DNA of 56,655 nt from Alphaproteobacteria bacterium (GTDB lineage Bacteria; Pseudomonadota; Alphaproteobacteria; CAAGCB01; CAG-977): assembly GCA_900768875.1 (NCBI GenBank), contig CAAGEP010000014.1, forward strand, positions 1 through 56,655. The letters are read 5' to 3'. Positions within the stretch are counted from its first letter, which is position 1, and each line of letters starts with the position of its first letter. The notes below the pieces were generated by a model. It saw nothing but the letters and a program-made list of their open reading frames with translations. It was not told the DNA's origin and did not search any database. Shown here piece by piece: positions 17,627 through 25,190 of the stretch. The translations under genes were made by a program, and so were the position numbers.

Positions 17627-18403
17627 ATGACACAAACCGCACGAACAATTTTCGCTTTGCTTTTTCTGCTGACGGGCTGCGCAACAGCACCGACAGATCC
17701 CGTGGAATTGGCGGAATTCAAAGCGCTTAACGACCCCCTTGAACCGATGAACCGTAAAATACTGGAGTTCAACAATGCCGCGGACAAATACGTTCTGCAT
17801 CCGATTGCGACGGGATACCGTTCGGTCACGACCCCCGATTTTCGCAAGGGCGTGCGCGCGTTCATCGCCAACTTGAAAACGCCTTTGAGCATGGCGAACA
17901 ACGTTCTTCAGTTCAATCTGGCAAACGCGGGCAAGGATTTGTCGCGTTTTGTCATCAACTCCACACTGGGCGTGTTCGGCGTATTCGACATCGCAACCCG
18001 CATGGGATTGGAGGCCAATCCGCAGGGATTCGGCACGACAATGGCGGTTTGGGGCGTTCCCGACGGACCTTATCTGATTTTGCCGCTGTTGGGACCGTCC
18101 AACGTGCGCGACGCGGCCGGCATGGGGGCGAACTATCTGCTTGACCCCGCGACGTACATCGCTTGGAACAGCAGCAAGCCGTCCGTCAAGGATACCACAC
18201 TCACTTTGGATATTGTCGAACCGCTGGCGGTGTACGAAAACGCGATGGATTTGCTGGACGACGCACGGTCGACTGCGCTGGATTACTATGCTTACGTCCG
18301 CACGATGTACCGCCAGCACCGCCAAAAAGCCATCGACGATGCCAAAGGTGCTTCCGTCGAATCGGCACCGTCTTATGAATTCGATTTGGATGACGAGGAA
18401 TAA
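17627..18403 (+). CDS. mlaA: MlaA/VacJ outer-membrane lipoprotein
   Basis: MlaA sits in the outer membrane with porins and removes mislocalised phospholipids from the outer leaflet, handing them to MlaC. The 258-residue protein has a lipoprotein signal ending LLTGC (cysteine 18), the conserved NDPLEPMNRKILEFNN, VINSTLGVFGVFDIATRMGL, GFGTTMAVWGVPDGPYLILP and GPSNVRDAAG. Its acidic C-terminal tail is variable in the family. mlaC begins at the next base after its stop. The mlaFEDB transporter is not in the window. Confidence 0.95.
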   Translation: MTQTARTIFALLFLLTGCATAPTDPVELAEFKALNDPLEPMNRKILEFNNAADKYVLHPIATGYRSVTTPDFRKGVRAFIANLKTPLSMANNVLQFNLANAGKDLSRFVINSTLGVFGVFDIATRMGLEANPQGFGTTMAVWGVPDGPYLILPLLGPSNVRDAAGMGANYLLDPATYIAWNSSKPSVKDTTLTLDIVEPLAVYENAMDLLDDARSTALDYYAYVRTMYRQHRQKAIDDAKGASVESAPSYEFDLDDEE

Positions 18404-19012
18404 ATGAAAAAAATCCTGATTACCGCTCTTTTGTTATTGACGGGAACGCGTTTGGCATTCGCCCAAACCGACGAAGCAAAAGCTTTCGCGCAAAAAACGG
18501 CCGACGACATCATGGCGCGGGTTGTGGAGCTCAAAGCTCCCCTGCCCGACAAGGAAAAGAACTTTCACGCCGTTTTCACCCAAGCCGCCGATTTGAAAAA
18601 AATCGCACGCTTTACGCTGGGACGATTCGCCAAAACGGCATCGGAAGCCGAACTGCGCGCTTTTACGGAAGCGTTCATCGACAGCGTCGTCGGCACATGG
18701 ACGCGGAGATTCGACGCTTACGCCGGTGAAAAAATCGTTTTTAAGGACGCACGTCAGGAAAACGGCAAAGACGTTTACGTCAATTCCGATCTGCTGATGG
18801 CGGACGGTCAAAACAAAATCGACATCGTTTGGCGCGTTTCCGTGAAAAACGGCAAAACGTCTTTGGTCGATTTGGTTGTCGAAGGCGTCAGCATGATTTT
18901 AAGCTACCGCAATGAATACACAGCCGTTTTACAGCAAAACGGCGGCAATATTTCCGATTTGACCGAAAAACTGAAAAACAAAACCGTCAAAGATCCGAAT
19001 TTGCCGAAATAA
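18404..19012 (+). CDS. mlaC: MlaC-family periplasmic phospholipid-binding protein
   Basis: A 202-residue periplasmic shuttle that carries phospholipid between MlaA and the inner-membrane MlaFEDB complex. A signal peptide (residues 1-20, cut after LAFA) is followed by the Tol-Tol-Ttg2-like fold with KIARFTLGRFAKTASEAEL, FIDSVVGTWTRRFDAYAGE, VSVKNGKTSLVDLVVEGVSM and SYRNEYTAVLQQNGGNISDL, which is characteristic. It is translationally coupled to mlaA, with GAGGA inside the end of mlaA. Confidence 0.93.
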   Translation: MKKILITALLLLTGTRLAFAQTDEAKAFAQKTADDIMARVVELKAPLPDKEKNFHAVFTQAADLKKIARFTLGRFAKTASEAELRAFTEAFIDSVVGTWTRRFDAYAGEKIVFKDARQENGKDVYVNSDLLMADGQNKIDIVWRVSVKNGKTSLVDLVVEGVSMILSYRNEYTAVLQQNGGNISDLTEKLKNKTVKDPNLPK

Positions 19013-19014
19013 CA

Positions 19015-19042
19015 TTGACAATCCCTGCCGTTTTGGTACACT
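19015..19042 (+). promoter_or_regulatory. Sigma-70 promoter for rpsD
   Basis: TTGACA (19015-19020) and TACACT (19037-19042) are separated by 16 bases, the best promoter match in the window. It gives a leader of about 95 bases before the rpsD ATG. Confidence 0.65.
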
Positions 19043-19064
19043 TCAGTCCTATTTCCGAAAATGC

Positions 19065-19100
19065 GAACGGCTTGCCGTTCCGCCGCCTTGGGATTCAAGG
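19065..19100 (+). other. Two consecutive hairpins in the rpsD leader
   Basis: Hairpin one pairs 19065-19070 with 19075-19080 around a CTTG loop. Hairpin two pairs 19086-19090 with 19096-19100 around a five-base loop. S4 is a known autoregulator in other bacteria, so this leader could be its binding site; no known S4 leader family is recognised here. Confidence 0.45.
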
Positions 19101-19144
19101 GGGACTATCGGGACAACAACAAAAAACAAATTGGAGTATTTAAT

Positions 19145-19759
19145 ATGTCAAAACGCTTGGCAGCGAAATTCAAAATCAACCGCCGCTTGGGATTGGATCT
19201 GTGGGGTCGCGCGAAAAGCCCCGTTCACCGTCGCGAATACGGTCCGGGTCAGCACGGTCAGCACAAAGGCAAACCGACGGACTACGGTACGCAGTTGCTG
19301 GCTAAACAAAAGCTGAAAGGCTACTACGGCAACGTTTCCGAAAAGCAGATGCGCAAATACTATGCCGAAGCTATCCGCCGCAGCGGCGACACGTCCGAAA
19401 ACCTGATCGGTTTGTTGGAAACGCGTCTGGACGCCGTCGTTTATCGTATGAAATTCGTTCCGTCCGTTTTTGCTTCGCGTCAGTTCATCAACCACGGTCA
19501 TATCATGGTCAACGGCAAACGCGTGAACATCCCGTCCTATCTGGTCAAAGCCGGCGATGTCGTTTCCGTCAAAGAAAAATCCCGTGAATTGGCTTGCGTT
19601 GTTGAAGCCGCCGCTTCGACCGAACGTGAAGTTCCCGACTATATGGAAGTCGATTCCAAAGCGTGCAAAGGCACGTTCGTCCGCGTTCCCAAATTCGCCG
19701 ACGTTCCGTACCCCGTACAGATGGAACCGAATCTGGTGGTCGAATTCTATTCTCGTTAA
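19145..19759 (+). CDS. rpsD: 30S ribosomal protein S4
   Basis: S4 nucleates assembly of the small ribosomal subunit by binding the 5' domain of 16S rRNA. The 204-residue protein has SPVHRREYGPGQHGQ, KLKGYYGNVSEKQMRKYY and the S4 RNA-binding domain (ETRLDAVVYRMKF through RQFINHGHIMVNGKRVNIPS). The ATG at 19145 is preceded by TTGGAG. It is a single-gene unit with its own promoter and terminator, as usual in Alphaproteobacteria where rpsD lies outside the alpha operon. Confidence 0.98.
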   Translation: MSKRLAAKFKINRRLGLDLWGRAKSPVHRREYGPGQHGQHKGKPTDYGTQLLAKQKLKGYYGNVSEKQMRKYYAEAIRRSGDTSENLIGLLETRLDAVVYRMKFVPSVFASRQFINHGHIMVNGKRVNIPSYLVKAGDVVSVKEKSRELACVVEAAASTEREVPDYMEVDSKACKGTFVRVPKFADVPYPVQMEPNLVVEFYSR

Positions 19760-19780
19760 TTCTGAGAATAATTTGCTTGA

Positions 19781-19808
19781 AAGTCCCGCCTTTGAGCGGG
19801 ACTTTTTT
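19781..19808 (+). terminator. Terminator of rpsD
   Basis: A 9-bp stem (19781-19789 with 19796-19804) is followed by a T-run, 20 bases beyond the rpsD stop. Confidence 0.88.
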
Positions 19809-19828
19809 GTTGCGGTTCATCCTTATGA

Positions 19829-19852
19829 AAAAGCCCTCCGAAGAGGGCTTTT
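19829..19852 (-). terminator. Terminator of the RNase J-like gene
   Basis: A 10-bp stem (19829-19838 with 19843-19852) with a TTCG tetraloop on the minus strand; the T-run is the 3' arm end. It lies ten bases beyond the stop of the RNase J-like gene and faces the rpsD terminator. Confidence 0.85.
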
Positions 19853-19862
19853 GAATTATCGG

Positions 19863-21533
19863 TCAACGGCCGTGCATTTTCCGCCGCGCAGCCAAATTGG
19901 CCGGCATCATCGGAACGGTCTGCGCTTTTTCAGCCTTGGGTTTGCGCGGAGCGTGCTTGTATTTGTAATAGCCGATTTTCGTGCGTTCTTTGGTTTCAAC
20001 ATCCAACGACAGACGGTCGTATTTGAAATACGGTCTTCTGAAATCGTTGTTCGCGTCATTCACGCCAATCCATTCTTCGGTTTTTCCGCCGGTTTCCCAC
20101 GTTGCGTATTTTTTAAACGCCCGCATTTCCGCCATATTCGGAATAATGCACGCGCTCAGCCCCGTTTCCTGCGCGATTTTCATCACGTTGCGGCGCTGGG
20201 CGGGATCGCCGTGGATGGGAACAACCGTCGTTCGGCGCGGCGACGCGGCGGATACGATTTTGCAGATTTTCGCAACATCGCCCGAACTGGCGTGTCCCGA
20301 AGCGTGAATAGTGTACTTGTTCGGTTTGTAGCGGCTGGGGAAATAAGTGATACAGCCCTGCGCTTGGAATTTTTCCTCCAACGCTTTGTGCGTTTCCTCG
20401 CTGCCGGGGATGCAGGATTGCAAATCGTAAACATAAATCGGCAAATCTTTGCCTTTTCCCGACGTTTCGCGCATTTCCGCCAAAGAAATATTTTTGTTGC
20501 GCCCTTCCGCGATTTTCAGCAAAGACGCGTCTTCGCCCTGCGTGCCCGTGCAGATGTAAAAACGGTTTTCGGGCGGCGTTCTTTGCGCGGTTTTCGAGTT
20601 CGCGGCAACGATTTTCATTTCAACGCCCGTTTGTTCGCGAATGATGTCTTCCAGCTTGTAGCCGCAGGCGTTCATCGCACGGCGCGCGTTGATAAGGGAC
20701 GCACCGTCCAAAATCATCGTGCGGGGTTCCGTGCCTTTTTCCAAAGCTTCCTCCGCCAAAGCGGTCGCGACCGTGTGCAAACGGTGGCATGACGAAGAAA
20801 TCACGCCCGAAATAATCGGACCGTTTTCGGATTCTTTCAAAATCTCGCGCAATCCTTTTTTGACTTCGGATTCGCCGATGGTTTCGCCCTTGCCCGTCGA
20901 AGACGTCGAATCGATAAACAGATAATCGATTCCTTTGGACGCGACAGCGGCAACCTTTTCGTCGTCAAAGCCTTGACCGAGCGGCACTTTCGCCGTTTTG
21001 AAATCGCCCGTCGTCATCATGCGCGTGCCGTCGGGGCTTTCGATCACAAAGCCGACCGCGTCGGGAATCGAATGGGATACGGAAAACGGCTCAACCTTGA
21101 ATCCGTTGACTTCAAACGTTTCGTCGGGCTTAAAAACATGGAAATTCGGGAACTCCTCTTTGCGGATACCCGTACCGAGCAGACTGTTTTTAATCAGCTT
21201 TTCGGCAAAAGCGGTGCAATGAACGGTCAAATTTTCGCCTTTGGCGCGTTTTTCTTCGAATTCGGCGCGCTTTAAATTCATCAAATGCGCCAAACCGCCC
21301 ATGTGGTCGGCATGCCCGTGCGTAATCAGAATATCGTTCGATTCGGGCATGGTCGGAATGAAAGCGTCATACCCCGTTTCTTCTTTTTTGCAAAACAGGG
21401 AACCGTAATCCACCTGAACGGCGCCCTTGGTTTCACCCGTTTCGTCGGTATAGGAAAACTCGTAACCGTTTCCGCCGATGTGGTCGGCGTTGTTGCCGCC
21501 CGCGGATTTCCAAGATGTATAAGCCTCTGCCAT
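19863..21533 (-). CDS. RNase J-like metallo-beta-lactamase with beta-CASP domain (second paralogue)
   Basis: A 556-residue nuclease of the beta-CASP family. Metal ligands are in HGHADHMGG, HSIPDAVGF and TTGDFK; beta-CASP motifs are FIDST (A), HASGHASSGD (B) and VVPIHGD (C). It is clearly a homologue of RNase J but differs from the canonical rnj in this window in many inserted segments and in a basic C-terminal tail (KPKAEKAQ to RRKMHGR). It could be a second exo/endoribonuclease that matures or decays RNA. It follows iscX by 13 bases and is probably in one operon with it. AAAGGAT precedes the ATG. Confidence 0.85.
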   Translation of the reverse strand: MAEAYTSWKSAGGNNADHIGGNGYEFSYTDETGETKGAVQVDYGSLFCKKEETGYDAFIPTMPESNDILITHGHADHMGGLAHLMNLKRAEFEEKRAKGENLTVHCTAFAEKLIKNSLLGTGIRKEEFPNFHVFKPDETFEVNGFKVEPFSVSHSIPDAVGFVIESPDGTRMMTTGDFKTAKVPLGQGFDDEKVAAVASKGIDYLFIDSTSSTGKGETIGESEVKKGLREILKESENGPIISGVISSSCHRLHTVATALAEEALEKGTEPRTMILDGASLINARRAMNACGYKLEDIIREQTGVEMKIVAANSKTAQRTPPENRFYICTGTQGEDASLLKIAEGRNKNISLAEMRETSGKGKDLPIYVYDLQSCIPGSEETHKALEEKFQAQGCITYFPSRYKPNKYTIHASGHASSGDVAKICKIVSAASPRRTTVVPIHGDPAQRRNVMKIAQETGLSACIIPNMAEMRAFKKYATWETGGKTEEWIGVNDANNDFRRPYFKYDRLSLDVETKERTKIGYYKYKHAPRKPKAEKAQTVPMMPANLAARRKMHGR

Positions 21534-21546
21534 AGCTGTGTATCCT

Positions 21547-21783
21547 TTAGTCTATGTTTTCCGAAGGGATTTTTTCAGCGTCTTCGGGAAACTGGATACC
21601 GACCCAAGCATGAATGACGGCTTCCATATCGTCGTCGTCTGGAACGGACGAATCGTCAAAACCGTCCAGCTTTGCGACCATATCGCGCAATTCGTCGTAT
21701 TCCAAAACGGATAAATCGGTCTGCGGATAAAGTTTTTCCAAGGCGTTTGCCAATTCGTCAACGTCAGACCAAGTCAATGCCAT
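21547..21783 (-). CDS. iscX: IscX-like Fe-S cluster assembly adaptor
   Basis: A 78-residue acidic protein matching IscX (YfhJ): LTWSDVDELANALEKLYPQ corresponds to the N-terminal helix, LRDMVAKLDGFDD to the middle, and MEAVIHAWV to the C-terminal helix. IscX binds the cysteine desulfurase IscS and iron and tunes Fe-S assembly in the cytosol. In most genomes it ends the isc operon; here no other isc gene is present and it is followed by an RNase J-like gene. The C-terminal extension of about 14 residues is unusual. Confidence 0.8.
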   Translation of the reverse strand: MALTWSDVDELANALEKLYPQTDLSVLEYDELRDMVAKLDGFDDSSVPDDDDMEAVIHAWVGIQFPEDAEKIPSENID

Positions 21784-21807
21784 TATCGGGTATCCTTTTA
21801 TTGAAGC

Positions 21808-21821
21808 GGGGATTATACCCC
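21808..21821 (-). promoter_or_regulatory. Putative -10 element of the iscX operon within a GGGG/CCCC inverted repeat
   Basis: On the minus strand TATAAT (21812-21817) is bounded by GGGG and CCCC. It is about 30 bases upstream of the iscX ATG. The -35 is poor, which would suit an activated or repressed promoter. Confidence 0.4.
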
Positions 21822-21914
21822 TGTTGAATCGATACTATCCGACGGATTTGTCCAAGGCAAGGCTTTTTTGAAAAAATATCGACAAAAAAGAAGACTCCAA
21901 CAGATTGTTTTTAT

Positions 21915-21957
21915 TAAAAAACAAAAAAAATCGGCAGATTTGAAACCTGCCGATTTT
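21915..21957 (-). terminator. Terminator of the HNH-like gene
   Basis: An 11-bp stem (21927-21937 with 21947-21957) followed on the minus strand by a long T-rich tail. It separates the HNH-like gene from iscX. Confidence 0.85.
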
Positions 21958-21983
21958 GTCGAATTTTTTATTTTTAAACTGTC

Positions 21984-22805
21984 TTAACGACCGCGTCCCG
22001 CCGCCGCCTTTATCGCCGCCGCCTGCGTTTGTTTCTGTTTTTCCTGCTGTTTGCGGCGTTCGTCGATTTCCGCATACATCGGGGCGACCGTTTTGGCGCG
22101 ATGCGCGACACCCATGTGTTCCGCTTTGTACAAGTTCGGATATTTCGCGGGATTGACGCAAGACGTATAGTTCGGTTTCACAGGCTGATTTTCGCGGGTA
22201 AAGCCGTATTTTTTCGGATCGTAAATCATTTCGTCCGTGTACGGGATTTTGATGGTGCGGGTTTCACCTTCGCGAATGCCCGCCAGCTGCGGATCCATAA
22301 TGTCGTGATGCCACTGGTCATGCGGATACAGCGGGGTCAGGATGAAGTTCGAAAATTCGTTTTTTCCGCCGCCGTGCAAAGCCTGTTTGTGGTGGACGTT
22401 CAATCCCGGAGGACAACGCCCGTTGCGCATGCCTTCCAAATCGCGGTCGGTCAAGCTCAGCTTTTCGACCAGTTCGGCTTCGTGTTCTTTGACCAGCATT
22501 TTCAAAAATTTCGAACGCACGCCTTCTTTTTCACGCGTGCCGCTGAATTCTTCGCGGCGGTCTTCGCGCACTTTTTTGGGCGGAACGGTGTATTCGACTT
22601 CTTTCAATTTCAAGCCGTGAATCGTATCGAAGGAAAATTCGCCTTTGCGCTGTTCCTGAGTATATTTGCCCTGCGGGGAAAAAGCCCCCTTGGCGGAACC
22701 TTTTTGCTGGTTGGCGCGGCGTTCGTCCTTGTTCGGGCGGGGACGTTTTTCATGAACGTAATTATAGCCGACATTCTGTTTTTCAAAATCAATTTCAGCA
22801 GCCAT
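21984..22805 (-). CDS. HNH-like nuclease domain protein of unknown role
   Basis: A 273-residue hydrophilic, charged protein with no signal peptide or membrane span. Residues 135-170 carry an HNH/treble-clef-type nuclease pattern: LNVHHKQALHGGGKNEF (His138/139, His144), then FSNFILTPL and a final HDQWHH (His162, 166, 167). The spacing agrees with the H-H-x(n)-GG-x(n)-N-x-L...H-x3-H core seen in polymorphic toxins and phage-like nucleases. The N-terminal 100 residues are Lys/Arg/Gln-rich and the tail is a KQ-rich coiled coil. It could be an effector or toxin, but no immunity gene or secretion module is seen next to it. Confidence 0.6.
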   Translation of the reverse strand: MAAEIDFEKQNVGYNYVHEKRPRPNKDERRANQQKGSAKGAFSPQGKYTQEQRKGEFSFDTIHGLKLKEVEYTVPPKKVREDRREEFSGTREKEGVRSKFLKMLVKEHEAELVEKLSLTDRDLEGMRNGRCPPGLNVHHKQALHGGGKNEFSNFILTPLYPHDQWHHDIMDPQLAGIREGETRTIKIPYTDEMIYDPKKYGFTRENQPVKPNYTSCVNPAKYPNLYKAEHMGVAHRAKTVAPMYAEIDERRKQQEKQKQTQAAAIKAAAGRGR

Positions 22806-22941
22806 GGCTTTAAATCCTTTATTGGTGGAAGGGCGCTTTTCTCAAGCTCTTGACAAAAATATACAAAATCCCGAAAAACTTGTCCAGTCAAAAAAGACTG
22901 GTTTTCAAAATATTTTTCATCCGCTTCAGACAAAAAAAGCG

Positions 22942-23790
22942 TTAAATCCGCTCGGCTTTAAAGATTCTGTCGGGCGCGGCGATTTGGCTTTGTGCGGCAA
23001 TCAAGGGAATATCCGCCGCGTTTATTTGCTCAGCCGCCTTTATTATCCCCCAAACGGACGACACCGCTTTAGCCAGCGATTCGGGCAACCGGTGCGTTTT
23101 GACAAAATTCGCGACCAGCAGAGCCGTCGTCATATCCCCCGCCCCGCAACAAACGGAAGCGTCAAATTTCAGCTTCGGCGTTGCTACCCGCCATGCGGCG
23201 CCGGCTTCAACCGTCAAAGCCGCCAAGCCGTCCGTTCCGACGGGCAATCCCGTAACGACGACCGCTTTCAGCCGTCCGTTTCCGATTAAACGGCGCGCGG
23301 CGGCTATCGCGTCCGATTCCGAATTTACGCTTTGATTCGCCAGCCAGCCCAGTTCAAACCTGTTCGGCGTGATAAAGTCGGCGGCGGGAACGGCGCGGTT
23401 TCTCATAAAATCGGGAATGTCCTTTGCGACATACAAAGTCCCGTTGTCCCCCATTACGGGGTCGCAGCAGTAAAAAGCATCGGCGTTGACGTCTTTCACC
23501 CGTTTGACGGTGTTTAAAACGGCTTCCCCCGTCGCTTTTGCGCCCAGATAGCCCGACAAAACGCCGTCGCAGTTTTCCAGTCCCGAACAAACCGCCAAAC
23601 CGTCAACCAGCCTGTTTACGCAGTCGGCGGGAAAGACATCGCCCGTCCAGCCTTTCGCCGCGGTATGGTTGGAAAATTGAAGCGTGTCGAGTCCCCAAGC
23701 CTCGACCCCCGATCTTTGCAGACAAAACACGGCGGCGGAATTGCCGACATGCCCCGCGACGACATGGGATTGAATTGTCAATACCGCCAT
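22942..23790 (-). CDS. pdxY: Pyridoxal kinase
   Basis: PdxY phosphorylates pyridoxal to pyridoxal 5'-phosphate in the salvage pathway. The 282-residue ribokinase-fold protein has IQSHVVAGHVGNSAAVF at the start, LDTLQFSNHT, CDPVMGDNGTLYV, and the C-terminal anion hole in CCGAGDMTTALLVA (family GTGD replaced by GAGD). The ATG at 23790 overlaps the stop of the upstream lipoprotein gene (TAATG); an upstream in-frame extension of 27 codons runs antisense-like through that gene and is not used. Confidence 0.92.
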   Translation of the reverse strand: MAVLTIQSHVVAGHVGNSAAVFCLQRSGVEAWGLDTLQFSNHTAAKGWTGDVFPADCVNRLVDGLAVCSGLENCDGVLSGYLGAKATGEAVLNTVKRVKDVNADAFYCCDPVMGDNGTLYVAKDIPDFMRNRAVPAADFITPNRFELGWLANQSVNSESDAIAAARRLIGNGRLKAVVVTGLPVGTDGLAALTVEAGAAWRVATPKLKFDASVCCGAGDMTTALLVANFVKTHRLPESLAKAVSSVWGIIKAAEQINAADIPLIAAQSQIAAPDRIFKAERI

Positions 23791-24104
23791 TATTCCGCCC
23801 CCTGCTCCTCGGCCGGAATATTCTGACAGCGGTAATAGACGCGGTGAGGCAAAAACACGCGGCACGACCAATATTTATGTCCGTCATAAGCGGGTTCGCG
23901 ATTCGTTTTCGCACATTCTTCGCGCGCCATGCGGATGATTTCGTTTTCGTTCGTTGCCAGACCGTTATAGCAAACGGCGACCCTGTCGGGAGTCGATTCA
24001 CCGACCGTAGCGGGCGAACCGCCCTCGCGTCTGGCATCCACGAACGGAGCGCAGGCCGTCAAAGCCGTTATCAATAAAAATGCGGTCAAAAAGCGTTTCA
24101 TCAT
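23790..24104 (-). CDS. Small predicted lipoprotein
   Basis: A 104-residue protein beginning MMKRFLTAFLLITALTAC with the lipobox cysteine at 18, then a short mature part containing VAVCYNGLATNENEIIRMA, EECAKTNREPAYDGHKYWSC and a final YYRCQN. Cysteines in the mature part could form disulfides in the periplasm. The arrangement CYN...A...EC.....C resembles small alphaproteobacterial lipoproteins of unknown function. AGGA lies eight bases before the chosen ATG (24104); 24101 is an alternative. It is coupled to pdxY. Confidence 0.7.
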   Translation of the reverse strand: MMKRFLTAFLLITALTACAPFVDARREGGSPATVGESTPDRVAVCYNGLATNENEIIRMAREECAKTNREPAYDGHKYWSCRVFLPHRVYYRCQNIPAEEQGAE

Positions 24105-24195
24105 CTGCCGTTTCCTGTCAAGAGCTTGTATTTTCCCCGAAAAAGCCCCCGTATTCAACAAAGAAATCATTTTTTTTCGTTTTGCAAAGCTATGG

Positions 24196-24225
24196 TTGAT
24201 TTTAGACCTCTGTTTCGCTTATGCT
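24196..24225 (+). promoter_or_regulatory. Putative promoter for the DHH gene pair
   Basis: TTGATT (24196-24201) and TATGCT (24220-24225) with an 18-base spacer, about 37 bases before the first DHH gene. Confidence 0.45.
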
Positions 24226-24261
24226 TTAAGTATTGCTGAGTTTAACGCAAAGGATTCTTCA

Positions 24262-25188
24262 ATGATTGCACAAAAACGTCTGCTCACCCGTTGCGATTTT
24301 GACGGACTGGTGTGCGCCGCCTTGCTCAAGGAATTGAATTTAATCGACGAAATCCGTTTCGTCCACCCCAAGGACATGCAGGACGGCAGAATATCCATTT
24401 CCAACGGCGACATCACGGCAAACCTGCCTTATGTCGAAGGCGTGTATATCGCGTTTGACCACCATATCAGCGAAAACACCCGCGTTATCAGCCCTCCCAA
24501 CTATATCGTTTATCCGAATTCTCCGTCGGCCGCGCGCGTCGTGTACGAATACTATGGCGCAGAGGAACGTTTCAAAGACATCCCCGATGAATTGATGAAA
24601 GCCGTCGACAACGCCGATTCGGCGCGTTACACGGTTGACCAAATCAAAAACCCGACAGACTGGACTTTGCTGGCGTTCATCACCGACCCGCGCACGGGAT
24701 TGGGACGGTTTAAAAACTTCCGCATCGGCACTTACGACTTTATGCTCAAACTGACGGATTTGTGCCGCAAACACCCGATTAACGAGATTTTGAACGACCC
24801 CGATGTCAAAGAACGCGTCGATTTGTATTACGAGCATCAGGACAAGTTTATCGACCAACTGAAACGCTGCACGACCATTCACAAAAACGTCGCGCACATC
24901 AACTACCGCGATCAGGATGTCATTTATGCGGGCAACCGTTTTATGGTGTACGCTTTGTTCCCGCAGATTAACATATCGGTGCACGAAATTTGGGGCAAAA
25001 ACAAGCGCAACGTCGTTTTCGCAGCGGGCAAGTCGATTTTCAACCGCACCTCCAAAATGAACATCGGCGAATTCATGCTCCAGTTTCACGGCGGCGGTCA
25101 CATTGCGGCGGGAACCTGCCAAGTCCCCGCCAAAGACGCAGAACAGGTGCGCGAAGCCATTATCACAGCGATGAGACAGGACGTCTGA
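24262..25188 (+). CDS. DHH-family phosphoesterase (exopolyphosphatase-like), first of a tandem pair
   Basis: A 308-residue protein of the DHH superfamily. The first metal-site motif is in TRCDFDGLVCA (residues 9-16, Asp-x-Asp), the DHH motif in AFDHHISE, a third acidic site in VDNADSA, and the DHHA1-type substrate loop near the C-terminus in FHGGGHIAAGTCQV. Members hydrolyse short phosphodiesters such as oligoribonucleotides or cyclic dinucleotides, or polyphosphate. The start at 24262 is supported by AAAGGA upstream. It is followed after two bases by a close paralogue. Confidence 0.85.
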   Translation: MIAQKRLLTRCDFDGLVCAALLKELNLIDEIRFVHPKDMQDGRISISNGDITANLPYVEGVYIAFDHHISENTRVISPPNYIVYPNSPSAARVVYEYYGAEERFKDIPDELMKAVDNADSARYTVDQIKNPTDWTLLAFITDPRTGLGRFKNFRIGTYDFMLKLTDLCRKHPINEILNDPDVKERVDLYYEHQDKFIDQLKRCTTIHKNVAHINYRDQDVIYAGNRFMVYALFPQINISVHEIWGKNKRNVVFAAGKSIFNRTSKMNIGEFMLQFHGGGHIAAGTCQVPAKDAEQVREAIITAMRQDV

Positions 25189-25190
25189 CA

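Noticed and set aside
16697..18325. Full 542-codon frame on the minus strand
   Set aside because: The upstream part is antisense of mlaA; the real start is at 17530.
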